Assembly: GCF_030733745.1 (NCBI RefSeq)
Contig: NZ_JASHIK010000013.1
Span: 1-64,000 of the forward strand
DNA: 64,000 nt
Reading direction: 5' to 3'
Source of the DNA: Stappia sp. MMSF_3263
GTDB taxonomy: Bacteria > Pseudomonadota > Alphaproteobacteria > Rhizobiales > Stappiaceae
Shown here one piece after another: positions 55,474 to 64,000 of the stretch (its first letter is position 1; each line of letters opens with the position of its first letter). A program made the position numbers and the translations under genes. The notes under the pieces are model-generated. The model searched no databases. It saw only the letters and a program-made list of their open reading frames with translations, and was not told the DNA's origin.

Positions 55474-56247
55474 ATGATCCATCCGCTGCGTCAGACGAAG
55501 TTCCCGGAGGAGCATCCGGACCCGATCATCTCCTATGTGGGGACGGAGCCGGCCGGCTCGGTGACGCGGCCCCATGCCCACGGGCGGGCGCAGCTCTTCC
55601 ACATCCTGCGCGGGTCGGTGACGGTTGCCACGCAGGGAGGCAGCTTCGTCGTACCGCCGGAGCGGGCGATCTTCATTCCACCGGGCGTGCTGCACCATTC
55701 CAGCTATCACACGGAGACGGAAGTCCGTTTCCTGTACATGCGCCCCGAAGGGCTTCCGGCGATGCCGGAGGAGCCGTTCGTGGTCCAGGTGACGGCATTG
55801 CTGCGCGAGTTGATCCTCGCCTTCATGGCCTGCGCACCCGACTATGACGCGGACGATGCGACCGGGCGGCTTGCCGCCGTTCTGGTCGACCAGATCGCCA
55901 CCTCCCATGTGGCGCCGCTGCATCTGCCCATCCCCGAGGAGCCGCGCCTGCGCGAAGCGATCCGGCCGTTGATAGACGATCCGGCGGCCGGTCTTTCCGC
56001 TGCCGACCTGGCGGGGCGGGCGAACCTGTCCCTGCGCTCTTTCGAACGGCATTTTCCGGCCGCGACGGGGCTTTCCTTCCGCGCCTGGCGACGACAGGCG
56101 AAGCTGATGAAGGCGGTCGAGTGGCTGTCGCAGGGAATGGCTGTCGGTGAAGTGTCGGACCGGCTGGGCTATGAGGGGCCGAGTGCCTTCGTCGCCACGT
56201 TCAAGAAGTCCTTCGGGGTGACGCCGGGGCGCTATTTCAGCCGCTGA
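55474..56247 (+). CDS. AraC-family regulator with N-terminal cupin
   Basis: A 257-residue one-component regulator. The cupin domain (about 20-100) has RPHAHGRAQLFHILRG, then FIPPGVLHHS. The double HTH (about 165-255) includes LSLRSFERHFPAATGLSFRA and VSDRLGYEGPSAFVATFKKS. The start at 55474 removes 21 non-conserved residues of the open frame; its ribosome site is weak. Target unknown; neither neighbour is an obvious partner. Confidence 0.86.
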   Translation: MIHPLRQTKFPEEHPDPIISYVGTEPAGSVTRPHAHGRAQLFHILRGSVTVATQGGSFVVPPERAIFIPPGVLHHSSYHTETEVRFLYMRPEGLPAMPEEPFVVQVTALLRELILAFMACAPDYDADDATGRLAAVLVDQIATSHVAPLHLPIPEEPRLREAIRPLIDDPAAGLSAADLAGRANLSLRSFERHFPAATGLSFRAWRRQAKLMKAVEWLSQGMAVGEVSDRLGYEGPSAFVATFKKSFGVTPGRYFSR

Positions 56248-56303
56248 CCTGGCCGTAGCCCGGTCTGTCTCGCTGGTCGCGCTTCACGTCCGTGGGATCG
56301 AGC

Positions 56304-56327
56304 CCCTCCGGCAAGGGCGCCGGAGGG
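56304..56327. terminator. Hairpin between the AraC-type gene and the chemoreceptor gene
   Basis: CCCTCCGGC and GCCGGAGGG (9-bp perfect stem, 6-base loop) in the gap of a convergent pair. Confidence 0.6.
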
Positions 56328-56350
56328 TCCGTGTTCGCAAGCCGCGGTGC

Positions 56351-58510
56351 TCAGGCGCTGCGCACCTGCAGCAGGAAGCGGTCGACTTCGCCGCGCAACC
56401 GCTCGGCCTGGCCGGAGAGTTCGCCGGCGGAGGCCAGGAGCTGCTCACTGGCGCTGCCGGTTTCCATCGCGGCGGCGTTGACGCCGGTGATGTTGCCGGT
56501 GACGTCGCTCATGCCGGCAGCGACCTGCTCGATGTTGCGGGCGATTTCGTGGGTTGCCGCGCCCTGCTGCGTGACCGAGGAGGAAATCGAGGTCGAGACG
56601 GCGCGGATCCGTTCGATTGTTTCGCCAATGGAGCTGATCGCGGTGACCGTGTCGCGGGTCGAGGTCTGGATGCCGCGCACCTGCTGGCCGATGTCCTCGG
56701 TCGCACGCGCCGTCTGGGAGGCAAGTTCCTTGACCTCGGCCGCGACGACGGCGAAGCCGCGCCCCGCTTCTCCGGCTCGTGCCGCCTCGATGGTGGCGTT
56801 GAGCGCCAGAAGGTTGGTTTGCTCGGCAATGTCGGTGATCAGCGCGACCACCTGGCCGATGCGCTCGGCCGCCGACGACAGTTCCCCGACCTTCTCGTTG
56901 GTCGACGAAATATTGTCGACCGCGACGAGGGAAATTTCCTGGGAGTCCGTCACCTGGCGGTTGATCTCGGCGATCGAGCTGGAGAGTTCCTCCGCGGCGC
57001 CCGACACGGCCTGGACATTGGCGGAAGCCTCTTCCGCCGCCGAGGCGACGACCGTCGAGCGTTCCGACGTGCCCGAGGCATTGGCCGAAAGGCTGCGGGC
57101 CGATGCCAGCATCTCGGTCGCCGCCGAGGCGACGGTCTCGACGATCCCGCCGATCGCGGCTTCGAACTCGGAAGCGAGTTTTTCGCGGGCGACACGGGCC
57201 TGCCTGTCGGCCTGGGCCTGGTTCTCGGCCTGGGCCGCCTCGAGACGACGCACCTCAAGGGCGTTGTCCCTGAACACCTGGACGGCGCCGGCCATGTCGC
57301 CGATCTCGTCGCGGCGGCCGGTATAGGGCACCTCCATCTCGAGATTGCCGTCGGCCAGGACGCGCATGACATTGCTCATCCGTCCGATGGGCGTGGAAAT
57401 GGTGCGGGCGAAGAAAAAGCCGGCAAGGCCCATCAGAAGGACGACCGCGCCGCCGATCATCAGGAACTGCATGCCCATCTGGTCGATCGGACGCTGCACC
57501 TCCGCCTCGTCGATCTCCGCGAGAAGGGCCCAGTTGACGCCCTCGAAGGTGAGCGGCGCAAAAGCCGCGAGCACGGGTTCGCCGCGATAATCGGTCGAGC
57601 TTGCGACATCGGTCTTGCCGGTGAGCGCCGCGCGAACGGAGCTGGTGTCGGAGCGGCGGGCAAGGATCGTGCTCGCCTCGCCCGGCTTGCGGAACCGGCT
57701 CTCGGAGCGCATCAGGAAATCGGTGCCGACGATGTAGGTTTCGCCGGTCTCGCCAAGACCCGTCGAGCGGGTCATGATCTCGTTGATGCGGTCGATGGGC
57801 ATCTGGAATATGAGCGCGCCCGCGAAGCTGCCGGACGCTCCGACAACCGGTGTGCCGATAAAGCTTGCCGGAGCATTGCTGGACGGCGCGTAAGGGGCAA
57901 AGTCGGAGAAGGCGAAGCTGCCCGGTTTCGTGCTTTCCTTCACCTTGCGAAAGACTGTAGCGATGTCGGTCGACTGCCACTCACCGCTCGCAAGGTTGGT
58001 GGCGAAATCGTTCTCCTTGAAGACCGAGTAGACGATGTTGCCGGCGGCATCGACAAGGAAGATGTCGTAGTAGCCACGCTGTTCGAGATAGTCGCGGAAC
58101 CAGGGATGGTTCGCGCCATGAACCTTGCTGTAGGCACTGCCGTCGCCGGCTGCGTCGAGCTTGTGCTTCTCGCCCAAGGGGTTCGGATTGCCGGTGATAT
58201 AGGCATTTCTCAGGGCCGGACTCGACTTGCCGTCATTGCCGGCCTCGTCATAGGTCGACTGGAAACTTGCCAGGGCCGTCCGGACAAAAGGATTGCTCGC
58301 GGCGAGTTGCAGGTCCTCCTCGATCGACCGGAGATAGCCGCTGATCTCCGCGCGGCGCGAGTCGACCGTCGCACGCATGGCCTCGAGCGAGGCGGCGCGC
58401 AGATGGCTGCGGGAGGACTGGTAGCCCACCACACCTGTGACAATGGTGGCGGCGGCAACCGAGATCACGACCAGAAGCGGGATCTTACTCGAGATTTTCA
58501 GGGAGATCAT
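56351..58510 (-). CDS. Methyl-accepting chemotaxis protein
   Basis: Transmembrane chemoreceptor of 719 residues. TM1 is about 8-28, a large periplasmic dCache-like sensor domain about 30-325 (with [20 protein letters not shown]), TM2 about 340-362, a HAMP domain about 362-415 ([20 protein letters not shown]), and the cytoplasmic signalling hairpin with tip [20 protein letters not shown]. No C-terminal CheR pentapeptide is seen. The ATG at 58510 has AAGGA at good distance; another ATG 12 bases upstream is possible. Ligand unknown. Confidence 0.93.
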   Translation of the reverse strand: MISLKISSKIPLLVVISVAAATIVTGVVGYQSSRSHLRAASLEAMRATVDSRRAEISGYLRSIEEDLQLAASNPFVRTALASFQSTYDEAGNDGKSSPALRNAYITGNPNPLGEKHKLDAAGDGSAYSKVHGANHPWFRDYLEQRGYYDIFLVDAAGNIVYSVFKENDFATNLASGEWQSTDIATVFRKVKESTKPGSFAFSDFAPYAPSSNAPASFIGTPVVGASGSFAGALIFQMPIDRINEIMTRSTGLGETGETYIVGTDFLMRSESRFRKPGEASTILARRSDTSSVRAALTGKTDVASSTDYRGEPVLAAFAPLTFEGVNWALLAEIDEAEVQRPIDQMGMQFLMIGGAVVLLMGLAGFFFARTISTPIGRMSNVMRVLADGNLEMEVPYTGRRDEIGDMAGAVQVFRDNALEVRRLEAAQAENQAQADRQARVAREKLASEFEAAIGGIVETVASAATEMLASARSLSANASGTSERSTVVASAAEEASANVQAVSGAAEELSSSIAEINRQVTDSQEISLVAVDNISSTNEKVGELSSAAERIGQVVALITDIAEQTNLLALNATIEAARAGEAGRGFAVVAAEVKELASQTARATEDIGQQVRGIQTSTRDTVTAISSIGETIERIRAVSTSISSSVTQQGAATHEIARNIEQVAAGMSDVTGNITGVNAAAMETGSASEQLLASAGELSGQAERLRGEVDRFLLQVRSA

Positions 58511-58763
58511 AGGCGCCACCATCCTTAGAATGTGATGTGGTGAAATTACCTATTCATCCTTTCTTTCTGATTAATTCATCAACGTCATTTATGCTTATGT
58601 TCATAATCGTGATAAGTATCATGAGCTTGAGATCGGCGAAATTATTCAAGAATACAACCCTTGATGGAAATAATGACGGCTATTTCCATTTCACGTTACC
58701 GAATCGGGAGAGAATCAGTCTGGAGAAGTGCAATCGGCAAACCGGTCTCTCCTTCTTGCGTTT

Positions 58764-59420
58764 TCAGGAAGAGGCTTTCTCCAGCAAGTAGTGCTCCAGC
58801 GTCTTGCCGGCCTCCAGGATGTGCAGGGATGTCAGCTGCAAGGCGGCTTCCGTGTCGCGGCGATAGCAGGCATCGAGAATGGCACGATGCTCGTCCGACG
58901 ATTTCACGAGGTAGTCCAGCCGGGCAAGGGTGAAGCGCATGTAGCGATCCGCGACGTCGTGCAGGCTCGAGATATGGGCCAGCAGACGAGGCCTTTCGCA
59001 AGGCGCGTAGAGCGTGATGTGGAACGCCTTGTTGAGGCGGCCGAATTCGGCAAGGCCGGCGCTCGCGATCCGGTCCTGCAGCGCCGCCGCCTTGTCGATA
59101 TGCGCGTTGGAGAGATGCGGCAGCGCCAGACGCATGGCGAGCAGCTCGGCCGCCTCGCGCATCTCGAAATTCTCCCGCAATTCGTTCGCGTCGATGGGGG
59201 CGACGACGGCGCCGCGATTGGGCGCCAGCTGCACAAGGCCTTCGCCGGCAAGCACGCGCAGGGCCTCGCGGATCGGCATCCGGCTGGTGCTGTAGGCCCT
59301 GGCCAGCTCTTCCTGGCGCAGGGTGCTGCCGGGTTTCAGTTCGCCGGCGATGATCGCCTGGCGGATCTCCCTCACCAGAAGTTCGGTCCGATCGCCTTTT
59401 CGTGTGTCGCCGGTCGTCAT
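58764..59420 (-). CDS. GntR-family regulator, FCD (FadR) subfamily
   Basis: A 218-residue repressor. The N-terminal winged helix (about 12-75) contains EIRQAIIAGELKPGSTLRQE and SRMPIREALRVLAGEGLV; the FCD ligand domain (about 85-210) shows FHITLYAPCERPRL and DEHRAILDACYRRD, the metal-and-ligand helices. It is divergent from the aminotransferase gene and a perfect 16-bp palindrome lies between them, so it most likely represses the aminotransferase-peptidase operon. Confidence 0.9.
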   Translation of the reverse strand: MTTGDTRKGDRTELLVREIRQAIIAGELKPGSTLRQEELARAYSTSRMPIREALRVLAGEGLVQLAPNRGAVVAPIDANELRENFEMREAAELLAMRLALPHLSNAHIDKAAALQDRIASAGLAEFGRLNKAFHITLYAPCERPRLLAHISSLHDVADRYMRFTLARLDYLVKSSDEHRAILDACYRRDTEAALQLTSLHILEAGKTLEHYLLEKASS

Positions 59421-59483
59421 GGAGGAAAGGCCTAGCAGGCACCTGATTGACAGACAAGACAGGATATAGCATCACATACTCGT

Positions 59484-59499
59484 ATCTTGGATCCAAGAT
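59484..59499. promoter_or_regulatory. GntR operator
   Basis: ATCTTGGATCCAAGAT is a perfect 16-bp palindrome with the TTGG-n-CCAA core common for FadR-type GntR proteins. It lies between the divergent GntR and aminotransferase genes, 10 bases before the start codon of the latter, suggesting repression by blocking initiation. Confidence 0.75.
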
Positions 59500-59509
59500 G
59501 GAGTTTTGT

Positions 59510-60673
59510 ATGACTGTCTCTCGACTTGCACACATTCCCGGTATTGGCGTCGACAGGATGGGCAATGCGGCGGATGCCGCCGGGGTCGCTGAAATGCTCC
59601 GGTTGGAAAATCTCGACACCGACATTCCGCCACCACAGGCCGCCATCGAGGCAACGCTGGCGGCCGTTCGCCGGGACGACGCCAACAGCTATCTGCCGTT
59701 CCTGGGCATTCACGACCTGCGAGCGGCGGCGGCAGCGAGGGTCTCGGCGACCGCGGGACGCGACTACGATCCGGAAACCGAGTGCATCGTCTCGGCCGGG
59801 GGGCTGTCCGGCGTGCTCAACGTTCTTCTGGCGGTGCTGGAGCCGGGCGACGAGGTGGTCATCACGGACCCGGCCTATGCCGGTCTTCTCAACCGCATCC
59901 GGCTTGCCGGCGGGGTACCGCGTCTGGTGCCGCTCCAGGTGGTGGACAGGCGCTGGCGGCTGGATCTGGAGGCGCTGCACGCTGCGGTCAACGACAGGAC
60001 CCGGGCGATCCTGACCATGAGCCCCTCGATGCCGAGCGGCATCGTGCACACGCGCGAGGAATGGGCGGAGATCACGGCGGCGGCCGAGCGGGCGGAGGCC
60101 TGGATCATCCACGATGCGGCGATGGAGCGTATCCTCTTCACCGGCGAGCCGGTCATGCATCCGGCCTCTTTCGGCACTGTCGCGGAACGGGTGATCACGG
60201 TCGGCTCCGTTTCAAAGGAGTACCGGATGATCGGTTGGCGGGTCGGCTGGATCGTCGGGCCGGAGCCGATCATGAAGGATATCGGTCTCGTCAGCCTGAC
60301 CAACGTCGTGTGTCAGGTCGGCATCGGCATGCCGGGGGCAGCCGCCGCGCTTGCGGCGGAGGATGACGGGGTTGCCGCGGCAACCACCGAATGGCAGGCG
60401 CGACGGGACACGATTGTCGACGAACTGTCCGGCCTGCCGGTGGTCATTGCGGACGGGGGCTGGTCGCTGCTGATCGACACGAGGGCCCTCGGCATGGATC
60501 CGGCAGACGCTTCCGCGCGCCTTTTCCGCGACGGGGCCGTTGCCGCGACGCCGATGACCGGCTGGGGCGCGGAGGACAGCGCCGGACGCTACCTGCGTTT
60601 CGTCTACGCCAACGAACCGGTATCCCGGTTGCGCGGCCTGCGCGAGCGGGTGCGAAAGGCATGGCTCCTGTGA
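59510..60673 (+). CDS. Class I/II PLP aminotransferase
   Basis: Aminotransferase of 387 residues. SAGGLSGVLNVLLAVLEPGD is the cofactor phosphate region, MSPSMPSGIVH holds the usual NPxNP-like turn (here SPSMPSG), and the PLP lysine is K236 in GSVSKEYRMIGWRVG. The start at 59510 has GGAG six bases upstream and begins after the operator; two upstream in-frame starts run into the palindrome. It overlaps the peptidase gene by four bases (GTGA). The amino donor is unknown; the linked peptidase suggests it acts on an amino acid released from a peptide or a modified amino acid. Confidence 0.9.
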   Translation: MTVSRLAHIPGIGVDRMGNAADAAGVAEMLRLENLDTDIPPPQAAIEATLAAVRRDDANSYLPFLGIHDLRAAAAARVSATAGRDYDPETECIVSAGGLSGVLNVLLAVLEPGDEVVITDPAYAGLLNRIRLAGGVPRLVPLQVVDRRWRLDLEALHAAVNDRTRAILTMSPSMPSGIVHTREEWAEITAAAERAEAWIIHDAAMERILFTGEPVMHPASFGTVAERVITVGSVSKEYRMIGWRVGWIVGPEPIMKDIGLVSLTNVVCQVGIGMPGAAAALAAEDDGVAAATTEWQARRDTIVDELSGLPVVIADGGWSLLIDTRALGMDPADASARLFRDGAVAATPMTGWGAEDSAGRYLRFVYANEPVSRLRGLRERVRKAWLL

Positions 60674-61683
60674 GCGAGGGAAGGCCAGTGCCACTCTCGG
60701 AGCGGTTTCCCTGGCTCGCGGGAGCGCCGGTCTGCGACGGGCTTTGGCCCTGGTCGCGAGGGTTCCTGCCGGCGGGAGCAGACCTTGCAACGCAGGTCGG
60801 GCGCTTTCGCGCGGCCGGTTTCACGCATGCCTCCTTCACCCTGTCGAGCGGGCGCGACACGGAAACCGACGCACTGGCCAATCTCGGCCACCTGTCGGGC
60901 GAACTGGCGACAGCGGGTGTCGTTGTCGCCCATGATCGGGCGGCGATCCTGGCGGCGCAAGCGGACGAGGTGTTCTCCGCATCCTTCCATTTCCAGTCGG
61001 CAACACCGTTCTCCCGCTGCCCCGAACTCGTCGAGGCCTTTTTCGCCGCGGGCGTCCAACGCTCGATCCTCGCCTATAACGAGGCCAACATCTTCGCCGA
61101 CGGATGCCACGAGCCGCGCAATGCGGGACCGTCGGCGGCCGGCCGCGATCTCGTTCGGCGGATGGTCCGGACCGGAATGCGCGTCGACCTCAGCCATTGC
61201 GGGGTTCGCACCACTTTCGACGTGCTGGAAGCGGGCCTGCCGACGCCGCCGCTCTTTTCCCATTCGAATGCCCGGGCGCTTTTTGAGCATGAACGCAACA
61301 TCAGCGACGAGCAGATCCGCGCGGCGGCGGAGGCCGGGTCCTATATCGGCATCAACGGCGTCGGGTTCTTTCTGGGCGCACAAGGGGAGGCGATCCCGCG
61401 CGAGATGGCCCGTCATGCGGCGCATGTGGCGGAGATCGCCGGGTCGGCCGAACGCATCGGGCTCGGTCTCGATTTCATGTACCTGGAGGGCAGCGACTAC
61501 GGCTTCTATCACGCGGCGCGGGAGCGCTGGCCACGCGGCTATCCCGAACCGCCATGGAGCTTCTTTCAGCCGGAACAGCTCGGTGATCTCGTCGCCGCCC
61601 TTGTGGCGGCGGGCTTCACACGGACGGATGTGAGGGGACTGCTGGGCGAGAACTATCTTCGCCATGCGCTGGCCAGTCGCTAG
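60670..61683 (+). CDS. M19 (renal dipeptidase)-family protein lacking the HxD metal motif
   Basis: A 337-residue TIM-barrel protein. Family segments present: FADGCHEPRNAG, MRVDLSHCG, FSHSNARALFEHERNISDEQI and IGLGLDFMYLEG; the two later metal histidines (DLSHCG, FSHSNAR) and aspartate (GLGLDF) are kept. The N-terminal HxD pair, normally DGHND, is missing: the segment reads VCDGLWPWSRG. The bridging glutamate region also differs. So a binuclear zinc site is doubtful and the substrate may be unusual. A GTG at 60670 overlapping the upstream stop is the likely start; ATG 60661 is an alternative. Confidence 0.85.
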   Translation: MSEGRPVPLSERFPWLAGAPVCDGLWPWSRGFLPAGADLATQVGRFRAAGFTHASFTLSSGRDTETDALANLGHLSGELATAGVVVAHDRAAILAAQADEVFSASFHFQSATPFSRCPELVEAFFAAGVQRSILAYNEANIFADGCHEPRNAGPSAAGRDLVRRMVRTGMRVDLSHCGVRTTFDVLEAGLPTPPLFSHSNARALFEHERNISDEQIRAAAEAGSYIGINGVGFFLGAQGEAIPREMARHAAHVAEIAGSAERIGLGLDFMYLEGSDYGFYHAARERWPRGYPEPPWSFFQPEQLGDLVAALVAAGFTRTDVRGLLGENYLRHALASR

Positions 61684-61687
61684 CGAC
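61676..61687. repeat. Perfect 12-bp palindrome at the peptidase stop codon
   Basis: GTCGCTAGCGAC spans the stop codon of the M19 gene. A CTAG is at its centre. Too short for a terminator; function unclear. Confidence 0.3.
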
Positions 61688-61700
61688 TTCGGCCCTGACC

Positions 61701-62879
61701 CTAGCGCGCCAGTTCCTTCATCGCTGCCTCAAGCCCTTCCAGCGTCAGGGCGTAATGGCGGCCATCCATCAGCTCGCGGATCATCCGGATGGAGTTGGTA
61801 TAGGTCCAGTGCCGTTCGGCGACCGGGTTCAGCCAGACGCTTCTCGAGTAGTGGTCGGTGAGGCGTTTCATCCAGACGGAACCGGCCTCCTCGTTCCAGT
61901 GCTCGACCGAGCCGCCGGCATAGGCGATTTCGTAAGGGCTCATCGAGGCGTCGCCAACGAAGATCAGCTTGTAGTCGGGCCCGTATTTGTGCAGCACGTC
62001 CCATGTCGGCAGCCGCTCGGAATGGCGCCTTGCGTTGTTCTTCCAAAGGAATTCGTAGGGGCAGTTGTGGAAGTAGAAATACTCCATGACCTTGAACTCG
62101 GTACGGGCGGCCGAAAACAGCTCCTCGCAGACGCGGATGTGGTCGTCCATCGAGCCGCCGATATCGAAAAAGAGCAGCACCTTCACCGCATTGCGGCGTT
62201 CCGGTCGCATATGGATGTCGAGCAGGCCGCGATGCGCGGTGGCGCGGATCGTGTGGTCCAGATCGAGTTCCTCGGCCGCGCCCTGGCGAGCAAAGCGGCG
62301 CAGGCGCTTCAAGGCCACCTTGATGTTGCGGGTGCCAAGTTCCACCGTGTCGTCGAGATCGCGGAAGGTACGCTTGTCCCAGACCTTGACGGCGCGCCGG
62401 TGGCGGCTTTCGTCCTGGCCGATGCGGATTCCTTCCGGATTGTAGCCATAGGCCCCAAAGGGCGAGGTGCCGGCCGTGCCGATCCATTTCGAGCCGCCCT
62501 GGTGGCGGCCCTTCTGTTCCTTGAGCCGCTCGCGCAGCGTCTCCATCAGCTTGTCGAAGCCGCCGAGCGCCTCGATCTGCGCCTTTTCCTCTTCCGTGAG
62601 GTGCTTTTCGGCGAGCTTTCTCAGCCAGTCCTCCGGAAGGTCCCGGGCCTCGGTGCCGGAACCGCCGAGCTCAAGCCCGTTGAAGGTCTGGCCGAACACA
62701 CGGTCGAACTTGTCGAGATTGGTCTCGTTCTTGACCAGGCAGGTGCGGGCGAGAAAGTAGAAATCCTCGACCTGCTTGCCGGCAAGATCGGCCTTCAGCG
62801 CCTCAAGCAGCGTCAGGTACTCGCGCAGGGAAACCGGCACGCCGGCGCTGCGCAGATTGGCGAGAAAGGTCACGAACAT
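61701..62879 (-). CDS. VWA-domain protein (CoxE-like family)
   Basis: A 392-residue protein with an N-terminal helical part (MFVTFLANLRSAGVPVSLRE) and a C-terminal von Willebrand A domain (about 230-390). The MIDAS motif is degenerate, DIGGS (239-243) in place of DxSxS. In alphaproteobacteria this protein usually accompanies a MoxR-type AAA ATPase that remodels a target complex; none is in view here. The stop TAG lies in a CTAGGGTCAGGGCC context like the ends of the 270-bp repeat. Confidence 0.88.
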   Translation of the reverse strand: MFVTFLANLRSAGVPVSLREYLTLLEALKADLAGKQVEDFYFLARTCLVKNETNLDKFDRVFGQTFNGLELGGSGTEARDLPEDWLRKLAEKHLTEEEKAQIEALGGFDKLMETLRERLKEQKGRHQGGSKWIGTAGTSPFGAYGYNPEGIRIGQDESRHRRAVKVWDKRTFRDLDDTVELGTRNIKVALKRLRRFARQGAAEELDLDHTIRATAHRGLLDIHMRPERRNAVKVLLFFDIGGSMDDHIRVCEELFSAARTEFKVMEYFYFHNCPYEFLWKNNARRHSERLPTWDVLHKYGPDYKLIFVGDASMSPYEIAYAGGSVEHWNEEAGSVWMKRLTDHYSRSVWLNPVAERHWTYTNSIRMIRELMDGRHYALTLEGLEAAMKELAR

Positions 62880-63241
62880 GGCAGGAGATTAGGGCTGCCA
62901 CCGGCGGATGTCGAGACGGCGCGGATGACTTTGCCGAAGGCGGTTCGGCCCCCCGCGCCGGCCAGATCGGTGTCCTCGAGCTTCAGCGACACGCGTCCGC
63001 CCGCGCCATGGAATGTCTTGAAATTCACGCCCAGACGGGTCTCGCCGATCACCCCGGCGAGAGAGCCGACGGACATATCGTTGATTTCGATGCTGAACTT
63101 TCCTTCGAAGGCCGAACCGTCGACCTCCCTGGCACTCGGCTCGCACCATTTGGTGCACTCGCCGGTGTCCTTGTTGTAGATCGCGGCGCAGCCGTTGCTG
63201 CAGGTGATCGAGCAGCCGTGACCGGCGTTGCAGGTTGCCAT
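62870..63241 (-). CDS. Small Cys-rich protein, 123 aa
   Basis: Not recognised. The first 33 residues contain six cysteines in order C4, C10, C14, C18, C29 and C33 (MATCNAGHGCSITCSNGC, then ECTKWC), a possible metal or Fe-S site or disulfide knot. The remainder is a beta-rich domain of unknown type, ending in another Cys. No signal peptide. AGGGGGAAC precedes the ATG, and its end overlaps the VWA gene by ten bases. Confidence 0.72.
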   Translation of the reverse strand: MATCNAGHGCSITCSNGCAAIYNKDTGECTKWCEPSAREVDGSAFEGKFSIEINDMSVGSLAGVIGETRLGVNFKTFHGAGGRVSLKLEDTDLAGAGGRTAFGKVIRAVSTSAGGSPNLLPCS

Positions 63242-63454
63242 GATATCGTTCCCCCTGAGATGTCTTCGTCAAAAACCCATTGCACAATCGCTTGCGGCGT
63301 CCCGCCACGCCGGCGGCGCATCAGAACACCTAAAAACACTCAAAACGAGTGCGTAGTTAAAATACACTATAAAGGTGCTCTTGAGAAGTGCTTCACCTAG
63401 CGTAAAGCCCGGGGAAGCTCCGTGATACGGCAGTCGCGAAAGGCACGCGTCGCG

Positions 63455-64000
63455 TCAGGCGGTGGTCTGGGCCGGCCGGGAGCACGTCGCCTGCGCGGGC
63501 AGGAAGGCCGCGAGCTCCGCAACCGGCATTGGCCGGGCGAAATGATAGCCTTGCGCGTAGCGGATCCCGATGCCGCCGAGCGAGGCGGCCTGTTCAGCCG
63601 TCTCGACGCCTTCGGCAACGCAGATGGACCCGACCTGGCGGGCGATCGCCAGAATGTTCGGTACCAGGGAGGCGCGCAGGGAGTCCTCCGACGCATCGAC
63701 CTCGCCGACAAACTGGCGGTCGATCTTGATGTAGTGCGGCGACAGCTTGCGGACGCTCGACAGGTTGGCGACGCCAGTGCCGAAATCGTCGATGGCGATC
63801 TCGAAACCCCGTGCGCGCAGATGGGCGATGGCCTGGCTCATGTCGATCCCGGTTTCGAGGCCGTTCTCCAGTATCTCGCAGATCAGCACATAGGGCTTGT
63901 CGCCCAGGACGCGTAGCGCCGCGGATGCCTCAAGGCGGTCGAGGTTGCGGGCATGCAGGTCCTGCCGGAAGAAGTTGGCTGACAGGTGGAAACCCTCCAG
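63455..64000 (-). CDS. EAL-domain cyclic-di-GMP phosphodiesterase (partial, runs off the window)
   Basis: The last 181 residues of a longer protein whose 5' part is beyond the window. LSANFF, the family's early strand, is near the edge; the active-site motifs IDDFGTG, IKIDRQ, VAEGVET and QGYHFARPMP are all kept, so the domain should bind metal and hydrolyse c-di-GMP. What lies N-terminal (sensor, GGDEF) is unknown. It ends 213 bases from the Cys-rich gene; the gap has a short CACTC/GAGTG hairpin and AT-rich sequence but no gene. Confidence 0.88.
   Translation of the reverse strand: MEGFHLSANFFRQDLHARNLDRLEASAALRVLGDKPYVLICEILENGLETGIDMSQAIAHLRARGFEIAIDDFGTGVANLSSVRKLSPHYIKIDRQFVGEVDASEDSLRASLVPNILAIARQVGSICVAEGVETAEQAASLGGIGIRYAQGYHFARPMPVAELAAFLPAQATCSRPAQTTA

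Noticed and set aside
58537-58791. An 84-codon plus-strand frame in the AT-rich gap between the chemoreceptor and GntR genes
   Set aside because: It overlaps the GntR 3' end, has no ribosome site, and its composition reflects the AT-rich gap.
1-64000. CRISPR arrays, tRNA or rRNA genes, prophage and insertion-sequence transposases
   Set aside because: No spaced direct repeats, tRNA-like cloverleaf or transposase motifs were recognised by reading both strands; a covariance-model scan could still find a missed tRNA or small RNA.

Overview
The window is chromosomal DNA of a GC-rich alphaproteobacterium. Gene content points to the Hyphomicrobiales (Rhizobiales), perhaps a marine Stappiaceae-like lineage: an FrcBCA fructose importer with a ROK regulator, Entner-Doudoroff sugar catabolism, DUF2336 and CheZ-like proteins, a PlcP-Agt lipid-remodelling pair, a DgcN-DgcA pair, and a run of tiny rhizobial-type conserved genes. 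The taxonomic placement is inference; there is no rRNA gene. No tRNA, CRISPR array, prophage or intact insertion sequence was seen.

Layout. 0.1-13.3 kb, all on the minus strand: a glycine-zipper lipoprotein, pgi, a Ca2+/Na+ antiporter, a small membrane protein, eda, edd, zwf, fructokinase, and the frc ABC importer with its ROK repressor. Together these take fructose through F6P, G6P and 6-phosphogluconate to pyruvate and glyceraldehyde-3-phosphate; only the lactonase gene pgl is missing. 13.5-24.8 kb: adenine deaminase, an acyl-CoA ligase, a one-component HTH/PBP-like regulator, two EamA exporters, an orphan CoxL-like molybdenum hydroxylase, and a divergent VOC/HxlR pair. 25-33.5 kb: a Tat-exported TRAP binding protein, a TetR regulator divergent from an RND efflux operon, and a FadL-type porin. 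33.7-43.5 kb: an SDR, a Pho-box-controlled plcP-agt operon, a threonine-dehydratase-like enzyme, DUF2336, a CheZ-like phosphatase with FliM-like peptides, an MFS carrier, and dgcN-dgcA. 43.7-48 kb: a Mla/MCE lipid transport operon (mlaE, mlaF, mlaD, auxiliary lipoprotein). 48-56 kb: two MFS carriers, a frameshifted AraC gene, DUF2267, a transglutaminase-like protein, a tightly overlapping six-gene operon of small proteins, and a cupin-AraC regulator. 56-64 kb: a chemoreceptor, a GntR/aminotransferase/M19-peptidase module with a clear operator, a VWA protein, a Cys-rich protein, and the C-terminal part of an EAL protein that runs off the window.

The most unusual non-coding feature is a repeat present twice (19275-19544 and 53201-53470). 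Both copies are exactly 270 bp, both have imperfect terminal inverted repeats starting at (C/T)TAG, and both fold into hairpins at the same internal positions, one of which keeps pairing through compensatory changes. This looks like a MITE or a structured RNA element. Several well-formed regulatory sites were also found: a Pho box with correct -10 spacing before plcP, a 16-bp GntR palindrome, an HxlR-type inverted repeat, a TetR-type operator over a -35, and a LacI-type palindrome before edd.
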